This document shows, in pieces, positions 37,757 to 51,600 of a stretch of 64,000 nucleotides of DNA. The position numbers and the translations under genes are program-made. Within the stretch, counting starts at the first letter, position 1; each line of letters opens with the position of its first letter. The notes under the pieces were generated by a model. The model was not told where the DNA came from. It did no database searches and saw only the letters and a list, made by a program, of their open reading frames with translations. Source of the stretch: Mytilisepta virgata (Eukaryota; Mollusca; Bivalvia; Mytilida; Mytilidae); NCBI GenBank assembly GCA_028015205.1, contig CM051514.1:186001-250000 (forward strand), read 5' to 3'.

Positions 37757-39553
37757 CCTAGGCAAAACCTTTCAGAATACAGCCAAATGTTCTCGTAATA
37801 ATACCGAAGGTTAATCGAAAACGTCATGTTTAAATTGACTCTAATCCTAACTTTAACCCTAACCTTAACTCTAACCTTAACCCTAACCCAGTATTTTCCT
37901 AGGCTAAACCTTTCAGAATACAGCCAAATGTTCTCGTAATAATACCTAAGGTGACTCGAAAACGTCATGTTTAAATTGACTTTAATCCTAACCTCAACCT
38001 TAACTCTAAGTTTAACCCTAACCTTAACCCTAACCCACTGCAAAATCTTTAACCTTAAAATAACCTTCAGTATTCTCCTAGGCTAAACCTTTCAGAATAC
38101 ATCCAAATGTTCTCGTAATAATACCTAAGGTTAATCGAAAACGTCATGTTTAAATTGACTTTAACCCTAACCCTAACACTAACCTTAACTCTAAGCTGAA
38201 CCCTTACCCAGTATTCTCCTAGGCTAAACCTTTCAGAATACAGCCAAATGTTCTCGTAATATAATACCTGATTTTAATTGCAAACGTCATGTTTATATTG
38301 ACTTTAACCCTAACCGTAACCCTAACCCTAACCTTATCCCTAACCCACTGCAAAATTTTTAACCTTAAAAAACCTTCAGTATTCTCCTAGGCTAAACCTT
38401 TCAGACTACAGCCAAATGTTCTCGTAATAATACATAAGGTTAATCGAAAACGTCATGTTTAAATTGACTTTAACCCTAACCCTAACCCTAACCTGAAGGC
38501 TAACCTTAACCCTCACCCACTGCAAAATCTTTAACCTTAAAAAACCTTCAGTATTCTCCTAGGCTAAACCTTTCAGAATAGAGCCAAATGTTCTCGTTAT
38601 AATATCTTAGGTTAATCGAAAATGTCGTGTTTATATTGACTTTAACCCTAACCCTAACCCTAACCTTAACTCTAAACTTAACCCTAACCCACTGCAAAAT
38701 TTTTAACCTTAAATAACCTTCAGTATTCTCCTAGGCAAAACCTTTCAGAATACAGCCAAATGTTCTCGTAATAATACCGAAGGTTAATCGAAAACGTCAT
38801 GTTTAAATTGACTCTAACCCTAACCCTAACCCTAACCTTAACTCTAACCTTAACCCTAACCCAGTATTTTCCTAGGCTAAACCTTTCAGAATACAGCCAA
38901 ATGTTCTCGTAATAATACCTAAGATTACTCGAAAACGTCATGTTTAAATTTACTTTAACCCTAACCCTAACCCTAACATTAACCCTAACCCTAACCCTAA
39001 CCTTAACTTTAACTTTAACCCTAACACACTGCAAAATCTTTAACCTTAAATAACCTTCAGTATTCTCCTAGGCTAAACCTTTCAGAATACAGCCAAATGT
39101 TCTCGTAATATAATACCTAATTTTAATTGCAAACGTCATGTTTATATTGACTTTAACCCTAACCGTAACCCTAACCCTAACCTTATCCCTAACCCACTGC
39201 AAAATTTTTAACCTTAAAAAACCTTCAGTATTCTCCTAGGCTAAACCTTTCAGACTACAGCCAAATGTTCTCGTAATAATACATAAGGTTAATCGAAAAC
39301 GTCATGTTTAAATTGACTTTAACCCTAACCCTAACACTAACCTTAACTCTAAGCTGAACCCTTACCCAGTATTCTCCTAGGCTAAACCTTTCAGAATACA
39401 GCCAAATGTTCTCGTAATAATACCTAAGGTTAATCTAAAACGTCATGTTTAAATTGACTTTAACCCTAACCCTAACCCTAACCCTAACCTTAACTCTAAC
39501 CTCAACCCTAACCCACTGCAAAATCTTTAACCTTAAATAACCTTCAGTATTCT
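37757..39553 (+). repeat. Short HOR (1,797 bp, 11 monomers)
   Basis: Cores are at 37757, 37898, 38077, 38218, 38386, 38558, 38730, 38871, 39067, 39235 and 39376, and the next M1' is at 39554. The order equals the first 11 monomers of the long HOR, so this is a long unit lacking its last 2,640 bp. The second copy of the 1,797-bp series runs on to about 41,270, inside the following long unit. I saw almost no base differences between the two. Confidence 0.9.
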
Positions 39554-42500
39554 CCTAGGCAAAACCTTTCAGAATACAGCCAAATGTTCTCGTAATAATA
39601 CCGAAGGTTAATCGAAAACGTCATGTTTAAATTGACTCTAATCCTAACTTTAACCCTAACCTTAACTCTAACCTTAACCCTAACCCAGTATTTTCCTAGG
39701 CTAAACCTTTCAGAATACAGCCAAATGTTCTCGTAATAATACCTAAGGTGACTCGAAAACGTCATGTTTAAATTGACTTTAATCCTAACCTCAACCTTAA
39801 CTCTAAGTTTAACCCTAACCTTAACCCTAACCCACTGCAAAATCTTTAACCTTAAAATAACCTTCAGTATTCTCCTAGGCTAAACCTTTCAGAATACATC
39901 CAAATGTTCTCGTAATAATACCTAAGGTTAATCGAAAACGTCATGTTTAAATTGACTTTAACCCTAACCCTAACACTAACCTTAACTCTAAGCTGAACCC
40001 TTACCCAGTATTCTCCTAGGCTAAACCTTTCAGAATACAGCCAAATGTTCTCGTAATATAATACCTGATTTTAATTGCAAACGTCATGTTTATATTGACT
40101 TTAACCCTAACCGTAACCCTAACCCTAACCTTATCCCTAACCCACTGCAAAATTTTTAACCTTAAAAAACCTTCAGTATTCTCCTAGGCTAAACCTTTCA
40201 GACTACAGCCAAATGTTCTCGTAATAATACATAAGGTTAATCGAAAACGTCATGTTTAAATTGACTTTAACCCTAACCCTAACCCTAACCTGAAGGCTAA
40301 CCTTAACCCTCACCCACTGCAAAATCTTTAACCTTAAAAAACCTTCAGTATTCTCCTAGGCTAAACCTTTCAGAATAGAGCCAAATGTTCTCGTTATAAT
40401 ATCTTAGGTTAATCGAAAATGTCGTGTTTATATTGACTTTAACCCTAACCCTAACCCTAACCTTAACTCTAAACTTAACCCTAACCCACTGCAAAATTTT
40501 TAACCTTAAATAACCTTCAGTATTCTCCTAGGCAAAACCTTTCAGAATACAGCCAAATGTTCTCGTAATAATACCGAAGGTTAATCGAAAACGTCATGTT
40601 TAAATTGACTCTAACCCTAACCCTAACCCTAACCTTAACTCTAACCTTAACCCTAACCCAGTATTTTCCTAGGCTAAACCTTTCAGAATACAGCCAAATG
40701 TTCTCGTAATAATACCTAAGATTACTCGAAAACGTCATGTTTAAATTTACTTTAACCCTAACCCTAATCCTAACATTAACCCTAACCCTAACCCTAACCT
40801 TAACTTTAACTTTAACCCTAACACACTGCAAAATCTTTAACCTTAAATAACCTTCAGTATTCTCCTAGGCTAAACCTTTCAGAATACAGCCAAATGTTCT
40901 CGTAATATAATACCTAATTTTAATTGCAAACGTCATGTTTATATTGACTTTAACCCTAACCGTAACCCTAACCCTAACCTTATCCCTAACCCACTGCAAA
41001 ATTTTTAACCTTAAAAAACCTTCAGTATTCTCCTAGGCTAAACCTTTCAGACTACAGCCAAATGTTCTCGTAATAATACATAAGGTTAATCGAAAACGTC
41101 ATGTTTAAATTGACTTTAACCCTAACCCTAACACTAACCTTAACTCTAAGCTGAACCCTTACCCAGTATTCTCCTAGGCTAAACCTTTCAGAATACAGCC
41201 AAATGTTCTCGTAATAATACCTAAGGTTAATCTAAAACGTCATGTTTAAATTGACTTTAACCCTAACCCTAACCCTAACCCTAACCTTATCTCTAATCTT
41301 AACCCTAACCCACTGCAAAATCTTTAACCTTAAACAACCTTCAGTATTCTCCTAGGCAAAACCTTTCAAAATACAGCCAAATGTTCTCGTAATAATACCT
41401 AAGGTTAATCGAAAACGTCATCTTTAAATGACTTTAACCCTAACCCTAACTCATACCTAACTTTAACTCTAACCTTAACCCTAACCCAGTGCAAAATCTT
41501 TAACCTTAAACAACCTTCAGTATTCTCCTAGGCTAAACCTTTTGGAATACAGCCAAATGTTCTCATATAATATCTTAGGTTAATCGAAAACGTCATGTTT
41601 AAATTGACTTTAACCCTAACCCTAACCCTAACCCTAACCCTAACACTAACCTTAACTCTAAGCTGAACCCTTACCCAGTATTCTCCTAGGCTAAACCTTT
41701 CAGAATACAGCCAAATGTTTTCGTAATAATACCTTAGGTTAATCAAAAACGTCATGTTTTAATTGACTTTAACCCTAACCTTAACCCTAACCTTAACTCT
41801 AACCTTAACCCTAACCCAGTATTCTCTTAGGCTAAACCTTTCAGAATACAGCCAAATGTTCTCGTAATAATACCTAAGGTTAATCGAAAACATCCTGTTT
41901 GAATTGACTTTAACCGTAACCCTAACCCTAACCTTAACTCTAAGCTGAACCCTTACCCAGTATTTTCCTAGGCTAAACCTTTCAGAATACAGCCAAATGT
42001 TCTCGTAATAATACCTAAGGTTACTCGAAAACGTCATGTTTAAATTTACTTTAACCCTAACCCTGACCCTAACATTAACCCTAACCCTAACCCTAACCTT
42101 AACTTTAACTTTAACCCTAACACACTGCAAAATCTTTAACCTTAAATAACCTTCAGTATTCTCCAAGGCTAAACCTTTCAGATTACAGCCAAATGTTCTC
42201 GTAATATAATACCTAATTATAATTGCAAACGTCATGTTTATATTGACTTTAACCCTAACCGTAACCCTAACCCTAACCTTATACCTAACCCACTGCAAAA
42301 TTTTTAACCTTAAAAAACCTTCAGTATTCTCCTAGGCTAAACCTTTCAGACTACAGCCAAATGTTCTCGTAATAATACATAAGGTTAATCGAAAACGTCA
42401 TGTTTAAATTGACTTTAACCCTAACCCTAACACTAACCTTAACTCTAAGCTGAACCCTTACCCAGTATTCTCCTAGGCTAAACCTTTCAGAATACAGCCA

Positions 42501-43990
42501 AATGTTCTCGTAATAATACCTAAGGTTAATCTAAAACGTCATGTTTAAATTGACTTTAACCCTAACCCTAACCCTAACCTGAAGGCTAACCTTAACCCTC
42601 ACCCACTGCAAAATCTTTAACCTTAAAAAACCTTCAGTATTCTCCTAGGCTAAACCTTTCAGAATAGAGCCAAATGTTCTCGTTATAATATCTTAGGTTA
42701 ATCGAAAATGTCGTGTTTATATTGACTTTAACCCTAACCCTAACCCTAACCTTAACTCTAACCTTAACCCTAACCCACTGCAAAATCTTTAACCTTAAAT
42801 AACCTTCAGTATTCTCCTAGGCTAAACCTTTCAGAATACAGCCAAATGTTCTCGTAATAATACCTAAGGTTAATCGAAAACGCCATGTTTAAATTGACTT
42901 TAACCCTAACCTCAACCTTAACTCTAAGTTTAACCCTAACCTTAACCCTAACCCACTGCAAAATCTTTAACCTTAAAATAACCTTCAGTATTCTCCTAGG
43001 CTAAACCTTTCAGAATACATCCAAATGTTCTCGTAATAATACCTAAGGTTAATCGAAAACGTCATGTTTAAATTGACTCTAACCCTAACCCTAACACTAA
43101 CCTTAACTCTAAGCTGAACCCTTACCAAGTATTCTCCTAGGCTAAACCTTTCAGAATACAGCCAAATGTTCTCGTAATAATACCTAAGGTTAATCTAAAA
43201 CGTCATGTTTAAATTGACTTTAACCCTAACCCTAACCCTAACCTTAACTCTAACCTTAACCCTAACCCACTGCAAAATCTTTAACCTTAAATAACCTTCA
43301 GTATTCTCCTAGGCAAAACCTTTCAGAATACAGCCAAATGTTCTCGTAATAATACCGAAGGTTAATCGAAAACGTCATGTTTAAATTGACTCTAACCCTA
43401 ACCCTAACCCTAACCTTAACTCTAACCTTAACCCTAACCCAGTATTTTCCTAGGCTAAACCTTTCAGAATACAGCCAAATGTTCTCGTAATAATACCTAA
43501 GATTACTCGAAAACGTCATGTTTAAATTTACTTTAACCCTAACCCTAACCCTAACATTAACCCTAACCCTAACCCTAACCTTAACTTTAACTTTAACCCT
43601 AACACACTGCAAAATCTTTAACCTTAAATAACCTTCAGTATTCTCCTAGGCTAAACCTTTCAGAATACAGCCAAATGTTCTCGTAATATAATACCTAATT
43701 TTAATTGCAAACGTCATGTTTATATTGACTTTAACCCTAACCGTAACCCTAACCCTAACCTTATCCCTAACCCACTGCAAAATTTTTAACCTTAAAAAAC
43801 CTTCAGTATTCTCCTAGGCTAAACCTTTCAGACTACAGCCAAATGTTCTCGTAATAATACATAAGGTTAATCGAAAACGTCATGTTTAAATTGACTTTAA
43901 CCCTAACCCTAACCCTAACCCTAACCTTAACTCTAACCTCAACCCTAACCCACTGCAAAATCTTTAACCTTAAATAACCTTCAGTATTCT
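39554..43990 (+). repeat. Long HOR (4,437 bp), copy 2
   Basis: It has the same 27-monomer order as copy 1, at an offset of 6,234 bp (4,437 plus 1,797). It shares with copy 1 the private variants TTTCAAAATACAGCC (about 35133 and 41367) and CCCTGACCC (about 35828 and 42062), which copy 3 lacks. Copies 1 and 2 are therefore closer to each other than to copy 3. Confidence 0.9.
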
Positions 43991-46900
43991 CCTAGGCAAA
44001 ACCTTTCAGAATACAGCCAAATGTTCTCGTAATAATACCGAAGGTTAATCGAAAACGTCATGTTTAAATTGACTCTAATCCTAACTTTAACCCTAACCTT
44101 AACTCTAACCTTAACCCTAACCCAGTATTTTCCTAGGCTAAACCTTTCAGAATACAGCCAAATGTTCTCGTAATAATACCTAAGGTGACTCGAAAACGTC
44201 ATGTTTAAATTGACTTTAATCCTAACCTCAACCTTAACTCTAAGTTTAACCCTAACCTTAACCCTAACCCACTGCAAAATCTTTAACCTTAAAATAACCT
44301 TCAGTATTCTCCTAGGCTAAACCTTTCAGAATACATCCAAATGTTCTCGTAATAATACCTAAGGTTAATCGAAAACGTCATGTTTAAATTGACTTTAACC
44401 CTAACCCTAACACTAACCTTAACTCTAAGCTGAACCCTTACCCAGTATTCTCCTAGGCTAAACCTTTCAGAATACAGCCAAATGTTCTCGTAATATAATA
44501 CCTGATTTTAATTGCAAACGTCATGTTTATATTGACTTTAACCCTAACCGTAACCCTAACCCTAACCTTATCCCTAACCCACTGCAAAATTTTTAACCTT
44601 AAAAAACCTTCAGTATTCTCCTAGGCTAAACCTTTCAGACTACAGCCAAATGTTCTCGTAATAATACATAAGGTTAATCGAAAACGTCATGTTTAAATTG
44701 ACTTTAACCCTAACCCTAACCCTAACCTGAAGGCTAACCTTAACCCTCACCCACTGCAAAATCTTTAACCTTAAAAAACCTTCAGTATTCTCCTAGGCTA
44801 AACCTTTCAGAATAGAGCCAAATGTTCTCGTTATAATATCTTAGGTTAATCGAAAATGTCGTGTTTATATTGACTTTAACCCTAACCCTAACCCTAACCT
44901 TAACTCTAAACTTAACCCTAACCCACTGCAAAATTTTTAACCTTAAATAACCTTCAGTATTCTCCTAGGCAAAACCTTTCAGAATACAGCCAAATGTTCT
45001 CGTAATAATACCGAAGGTTAATCGAAAACGTCATGTTTAAATTGACTCTAACCCTAACCCTAACCCTAACCTTAACTCTAACCTTAACCCTAACCCAGTA
45101 TTTTCCTAGGCTAAACCTTTCAGAATACAGCCAAATGTTCTCGTAATAATACCTAAGATTACTCGAAAACGTCATGTTTAAATTTACTTTAACCCTAACC
45201 CTAACCCTAACATTAACCCTAACCCTAACCCTAACCTTAACTTTAACTTTAACCCTAACACACTGCAAAATCTTTAACCTTAAATAACCTTCAGTATTCT
45301 CCTAGGCTAAACCTTTCAGAATACAGCCAAATGTTCTCGTAATATAATACCTAATTTTAATTGCAAACGTCATGTTTATATTGACTTTAACCCTAACCGT
45401 AACCCTAACCCTAACCTTATCCCTAACCCACTGCAAAATTTTTAACCTTAAAAAACCTTCAGTATTCTCCTAGGCTAAACCTTTCAGACTACAGCCAAAT
45501 GTTCTCGTAATAATACATAAGGTTAATCGAAAACGTCATGTTTAAATTGACTTTAACCCTAACCCTAACACTAACCTTAACTCTAAGCTGAACCCTTACC
45601 CAGTATTCTCCTAGGCTAAACCTTTCAGAATACAGCCAAATGTTCTCGTAATAATACCTAAGGTTAATCTAAAACGTCATGTTTAAATTGACTTTAACCC
45701 TAACCCTAACCCTAACCCTAACCTTATCTCTAATCTTAACCCTAACCCACTGCAAAATCTTTAACCTTAAACAACCTTCAGTATTCTCCTAGGCAAAACC
45801 TTTCAGAATACAGCCAAATGTTCTCGTAATAATACCTAAGGTTAATCGAAAACGTCATCTTTAAATGACTTTAACCCTAACCCTAACTCATACCTAACTT
45901 TAACTCTAACCTTAACCCTAACCCAGTGCAAAATCTTTAACCTTAAACAACCTTCAGTATTCTCCTAGGCTAAACCTTTTGGAATACAGCCAAATGTTCT
46001 CATATAATATCTTAGGTTAATCGAAAACGTCATGTTTAAATTGACTTTAACCCTAACCCTAACCCTAACCCTAACCCTAACACTAACCTTAACTCTAAGC
46101 TGAACCCTTACCCAGTATTCTCCTAGGCTAAACCTTTCAGAATACAGCCAAATGTTTTCGTAATAATACCTTAGGTTAATCAAAAACGTCATGTTTTAAT
46201 TGACTTTAACCCTAACCTTAACCCTAACCTTAACTCTAACCTTAACCCTAACCCAGTATTCTCTTAGGCTAAACCTTTCAGAATACAGCCAAATGTTCTC
46301 GTAATAATACCTAAGGTTAATCGAAAACATCCTGTTTGAATTGACTTTAACCGTAACCCTAACCCTAACCTTAACTCTAAGCTGAACCCTTACCCAGTAT
46401 TTTCCTAGGCTAAACCTTTCAGAATACAGCCAAATGTTCTCGTAATAATACCTAAGGTTACTCGAAAACGTCATGTTTAAATTTACTTTAACCCTAACCC
46501 TAACCCTAACATTAACCCTAACCCTAACCCTAACCTTAACTTTAACTTTAACCCTAACACACTGCAAAATCTTTAACCTTAAATAACCTTCAGTATTCTC
46601 CAAGGCTAAACCTTTCAGATTACAGCCAAATGTTCTCGTAATATAATACCTAATTCTAATTGCAAACGTCATGTTTATATTGACTTTAACCCTAACCGTA
46701 ACCCTAACCCTAACCTTATACCTAACCCACTGCAAAATTTTTAACCTTAAAAAACCTTCAGTATTCTCCTAGGCTAAACCTTTCAGACTACAGCCAAATG
46801 TTCTCGTAATAATACATAAGGTTAATCGAAAACGTCATGTTTAAATTGACTTTAACCCTAACCCTAACACTAACCTTAACTCTAAGCTGAACCCTTACCC

Positions 46901-48357
46901 AGTATTCTCCTAGGCTAAACCTTTCAGAATACAGCCAAATGTTCTCGTAATAATACCTAAGGTTAATCTAAAACGTCATGTTTAAATTGACTTTAACCCT
47001 AACCCTAACCCTAACCTGAAGGCTAACCTTAACCCTCACCCACTGCAAAATCTTTAACCTTAAAAAACCTTCAGTATTCTCCTAGGCTAAACCTTTCAGA
47101 ATAGAGCCAAATGTTCTCGTTATAATATCTTAGGTTAATCGAAAATGTCGTGTTTATATTGACTTTAACCCTAACCCTAACCCTAACCTTAACTCTAACC
47201 TTAACCCTAACCCACTGCAAAATCTTTAACCTTAAATAACCTTCAGTATTCTCCTAGGCTAAACCTTTCAGAATACAGCCAAATGTTCTCGTAATAATAC
47301 CTAAGGTTAATCGAAAACGCCATGTTTAAATTGACTTTAACCCTAACCTCAACCTTAACTCTAAGTTTAACCCTAACCTTAACCCTAACCCACTGCAAAA
47401 TCTTTAACCTTAAAATAACCTTCAGTATTCTCCTAGGCTAAACCTTTCAGAATACATCCAAATGTTCTCGTAATAATACCTAAGGTTAATCGAAAACGTC
47501 ATGTTTAAATTGACTCTAACCCTAACCCTAACACTAACCTTAACTCTAAGCTGAACCCTTACCAAGTATTCTCCTAGGCTAAACCTTTCAGAATACAGCC
47601 AAATGTTCTCGTAATAATACCTAAGGTTAATCTAAAACGTCATGTTTAAATTGACTTTAACCTTAACCCTAACCCTAACCTTAACTCTAACCTTAACCCT
47701 AACCCACTGCAAAATCTTTAACCTTAAATAACCTTCAGTATTCTCCTAGGCAAAACCTTTCAGAATACAGCCAAATGTTCTCGTAATAATACCGAAGGTT
47801 AATCGAAAACGTCATGTTTAAATTGACTCTAACCCTAACCCTAACCCTAACCTTAACTCTAACCTTAACCCTAACCCAGTATTTTCCTAGGCTAAACCTT
47901 TCAGAATACAGCCAAATGTTCTCGTAATAATACCTAAGGTTACTCGAAAACGTCATGTTTAAATTTACTTTAACCCTAACCCTAACCCTAACATTAACCC
48001 TAACCCTAACCCTAACCTTAACTTTAACTTTAACCCTAACACACTGCAAAATCTTTAACCTTAAATAACCTTCAGTATTCTCCTAGGCTAAACCTTTCAG
48101 AATACAGCCAAATGTTCTCGTAATATAGTACCTAATTTTAATTGCAAACGTCATGTTTATATTCACTTTAACCCTAACCGTAACCCTAACCCTAACCTTA
48201 TCCCTAACCCGCTGCAAAATTTTTAACCTTAAAAAACCTTCAGTATTCTCCTAGACTAAACCTTTCAGACTACAGCCAAATGTTCTCGTAATAATACATA
48301 AGGTTAATCGAAAACGTCATGTTTAAATTGACTTTAACCCTAACCCTAACCCTAACC
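43991..48357 (+). repeat. Long HOR (4,437 bp), copy 3, cut at the right end
   Basis: It keeps the offset of 4,437 bp from copy 2 up to the M4 core at 48250. It then departs: an M4-type tract with CCTGAAGGCTAACC leads to M5 and M6, where copy 2 goes to M1'. Private changes include CCTAGACTAAACC at 48250, ATATAGTACC near 48124 and TTTAACCTTAACCC near 47660. Confidence 0.88.
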
Positions 48358-48688
48358 TGAAGGCTAACCTTAACCCTCACCCATTGCAAAATCTTTAACC
48401 TTAAAAAACCTTCAGTATTCTCCTAGGCTAAACCTTTCAGAATAGAGCCAAATGTTCTCGTTATAATATCTTAGGTTAATCGAAAATGTCGTGTTTATAT
48501 TGACTTTAACCCTAACCCTAACCCTAACCTTAACTCTAACCTTAACTCTAACCCACTGCAAAATCTTTAACCTCAAATAACCTTCAGTATTCTCCTAGGC
48601 TAAACCTTTCAGAATACAGCCAAATGTTCTCGTAATAATACCTAAGGTTAATCGAAAACGTCATGTTTAAATTGACTTTAACCCTAAC

Positions 48689-51600
48689 CTGAACCTTAAC
48701 TCTAAGTTTAACCCTAACCTTAACCCTAACCCACTGCAAAATCTTTAACCTTAAAATAACCTTCAGTATTCTCCTAGGCTAAACCTTTCAGAATACATCC
48801 AAATGTTCTCGTAATAATACCTAAGGTTAATCGAAAACGTCATGTTTAAATTGACTTTAACCCTAACCCTAACCTTAACCCTAACCTTAACTCTAACCTT
48901 AAACCTAACCCACTGCAAAATCTTTAACCTTAAACAACCTTCAGTATTCTCCTAGGCTAAACCTTTTAGAATACAGCCAAATGTTCTCGTTATAATATCT
49001 TAGGTTAATCCAAAACGTAATGTATAAATTGACTTTAACCCTAACCCTAACCCTTACCCTAACCCTAACACTAACCTTAGCTCTAACCTGAACCCTTACC
49101 CAGTATTCTCCTAGGCTAAACGTTTCAGAATACAGCCAAATGTTTTCGTAATAATACCTTAGGTTAATCAAAAACGTCATGTTTTAATTCACTTTAACCC
49201 TAACCCTAACTCTAACCTTAACTCTAACCTTAACCCTAACCCAGTATTTTCCTAGGCTAAACCTTTCAGAATACAGCCAAATGTTCTCGTAATAATACCT
49301 AAGGTTAATCGAAAACATCGTGTTTGAATTGACTTTAACCGTAACCCTAACCCTAACCTTAGCTATAACCTTAACCCTAACCCACTGCAAAATCTTTAAC
49401 CTTAAAATAACCTTCAGTATTCTCCTAGGCTAAACCTTTCAGAATACAGCCAAATGTTCTCGTAATAATACCTAAGGTTAATCGAAAACGTCATGTTTAA
49501 ATTGACTTTAACCCTAACCCTAACCCTAACCCTAACCTTAACTCTAACCTTAACCCTAACCCACTGCAAAATTTTTAACCTTAAAAAACCTTCAGTATTC
49601 TCCTAGGCTAAACCTTTCAGACTACAGCCAAATGTTCTCGTAATAATACCTAAGGTTAATCGAAAACGTATTGTTTAAATTGACTTTAACCCTAACCCGA
49701 ACCCTAACCTGAAGGCTAACCTTAACCCTCACCCACTTCAAAATCTTTAACCTTAAAAAACCTTCAGTATTCTCCTAGGCTAAACCTTTCAGAATACAGC
49801 CAAATGTTCTCGTTATAATATCTTAGGTTAATCGTAAACGTCGTGTTTATATTGACTTTAACCCTAACCCTAACCCTAACCTTAACTCTAACCTTAACCC
49901 TAACCCACTGCAAAATCTTAAATCTTAAATAACCTTCAGTATTCTCCTAGGCTAAACCTTTCAGAATACAGCCAAATGTTCTCGTAATAATACCTAAGGT
50001 TAATCGAAAACGTGATGTTTAAATTGACTTTAACCCTAACCTCAACCTTAACTCTAAGTTTAACCCTAGCCTTAACCCTAACCCACTGCAAAATCTTTAA
50101 CCTTAAAATAACCTTCAGTATTCTCCTAGGCTAAACCTTTCAGAATACATCCAAATGTTTTCGTAATAATACCTAAGGTTAATCGAAAACGTCATGTTTA
50201 AATTAACTTTAACCCTAACCCTAACACTAACCTTAACTCTAAGCTGAACCCTTACCCAGTATTCTCCTAGGCTAAACCTTTCAGAATACAGCCAAATGTT
50301 CTCGTAATAATACCTAAGGTTAATCAAAAACGTCATGTTTAAATTGACTTTAACCCTAACCCTAACCCTAACCCTAACCTTAACTCTAACCTAAACCCTA
50401 ACCCAATGCAAAATCTTTAACCTTAAACAACCTTCAGTATTCTCCTAGGCTAAACCTTTCAGAATTCAGCCAAATGTTCTCGTTATAATATATTAGGTTA
50501 ATCGAAAACGTCGTGTTTAAATTGACTTTAACCCTAACCCTAACCCTAACCTTAACTCTAACCTTAACCCTAACCCACTGCAAAATCTTTAACCTTAAAT
50601 AACCTTCAGTATTCTCCTAGGCTAAACCTTTCAGAATACAGCCTAATGTTCTCGTAATAATACCGAAGGTTTATCGAAAACGTCATGTTTAAATTGACTC
50701 TAACCCTAACCCTAACCCTAACCTTAACTCTAACCTTAACCCTAACCCAGTATTTTCCTAGGCTAAACCTTTCAGAATACAGCCAAATGTTCTCGTAATA
50801 ATACCTAAGGTTACTCGAAAACGTCATGTTTAAATTTACTTTAACCCTAAACCTAACCGTAACATTAACCCTAACCCTAACCCTAACCTTAACTTTAACT
50901 TTAACCCTAACACACTGCAAAATCTTTAACCTTAAATAACCTTCAGTATTCTCCTAGGCTAAACCTTTCAGAATACAGCCAAATGTTCTCGTAATATAAT
51001 ACCTAATTTTAATTGCAAACGTCATGTTTATATTGACTTTAACCCTAACCGTAACCCTAACCCTAACCTTATCCCTAACCCACTGCAAAATTTTTAACCT
51101 TAAAAAACCTTCAGTATTCTCCTAGGCTAAACCATTCAGACTACAGCCAAATGTTCTCGTAATAATACATAAGGTTAATCGAGAACGTCATGTTTAAATT
51201 GACTTTAACCCTAACCCTAACCCTAACCCTAACCTGAAGGCTAACCTTAACCCTCACCCACTGCAAAATCTTTAACCTTAAAAAACCTTCAGTATTCTCC
51301 TAGGCTAAACCTTTCAGAATAGAGCCAAATGTTCTCGTTATAATATCTTAGGTTAATCGAAAATGTCGTGTTTATATTGACTTTAACCCTAACCCTAACC
51401 CTAACCTCAACTCTAACCTTAACCCTAACCCACTGCAAAATCTTTAACCTTAAATAACCTTCAGTATTCTCCTAGGCAAAACCTTTCAGAATACAGCCAA
51501 ATGTTCTCGTAATAATACCGAAGGTTAATCGAAAACGTCATGTTTAAATTGACTCTAACCCTAACCCTAACCCTAACCTTAACTCTAACCTTAACCCTAA

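Noticed and set aside
33320..48357. Assembly artefact as the explanation of the near-identical 4,437-bp units
   Set aside because: Copies carry distinct private variants (TTTCAAAATAC, CCCTGACCC, CCTAGAC, ATATAGTACC) and the short unit is internally placed, which a simple duplicated contig would not give. It is not fully excluded without reads.
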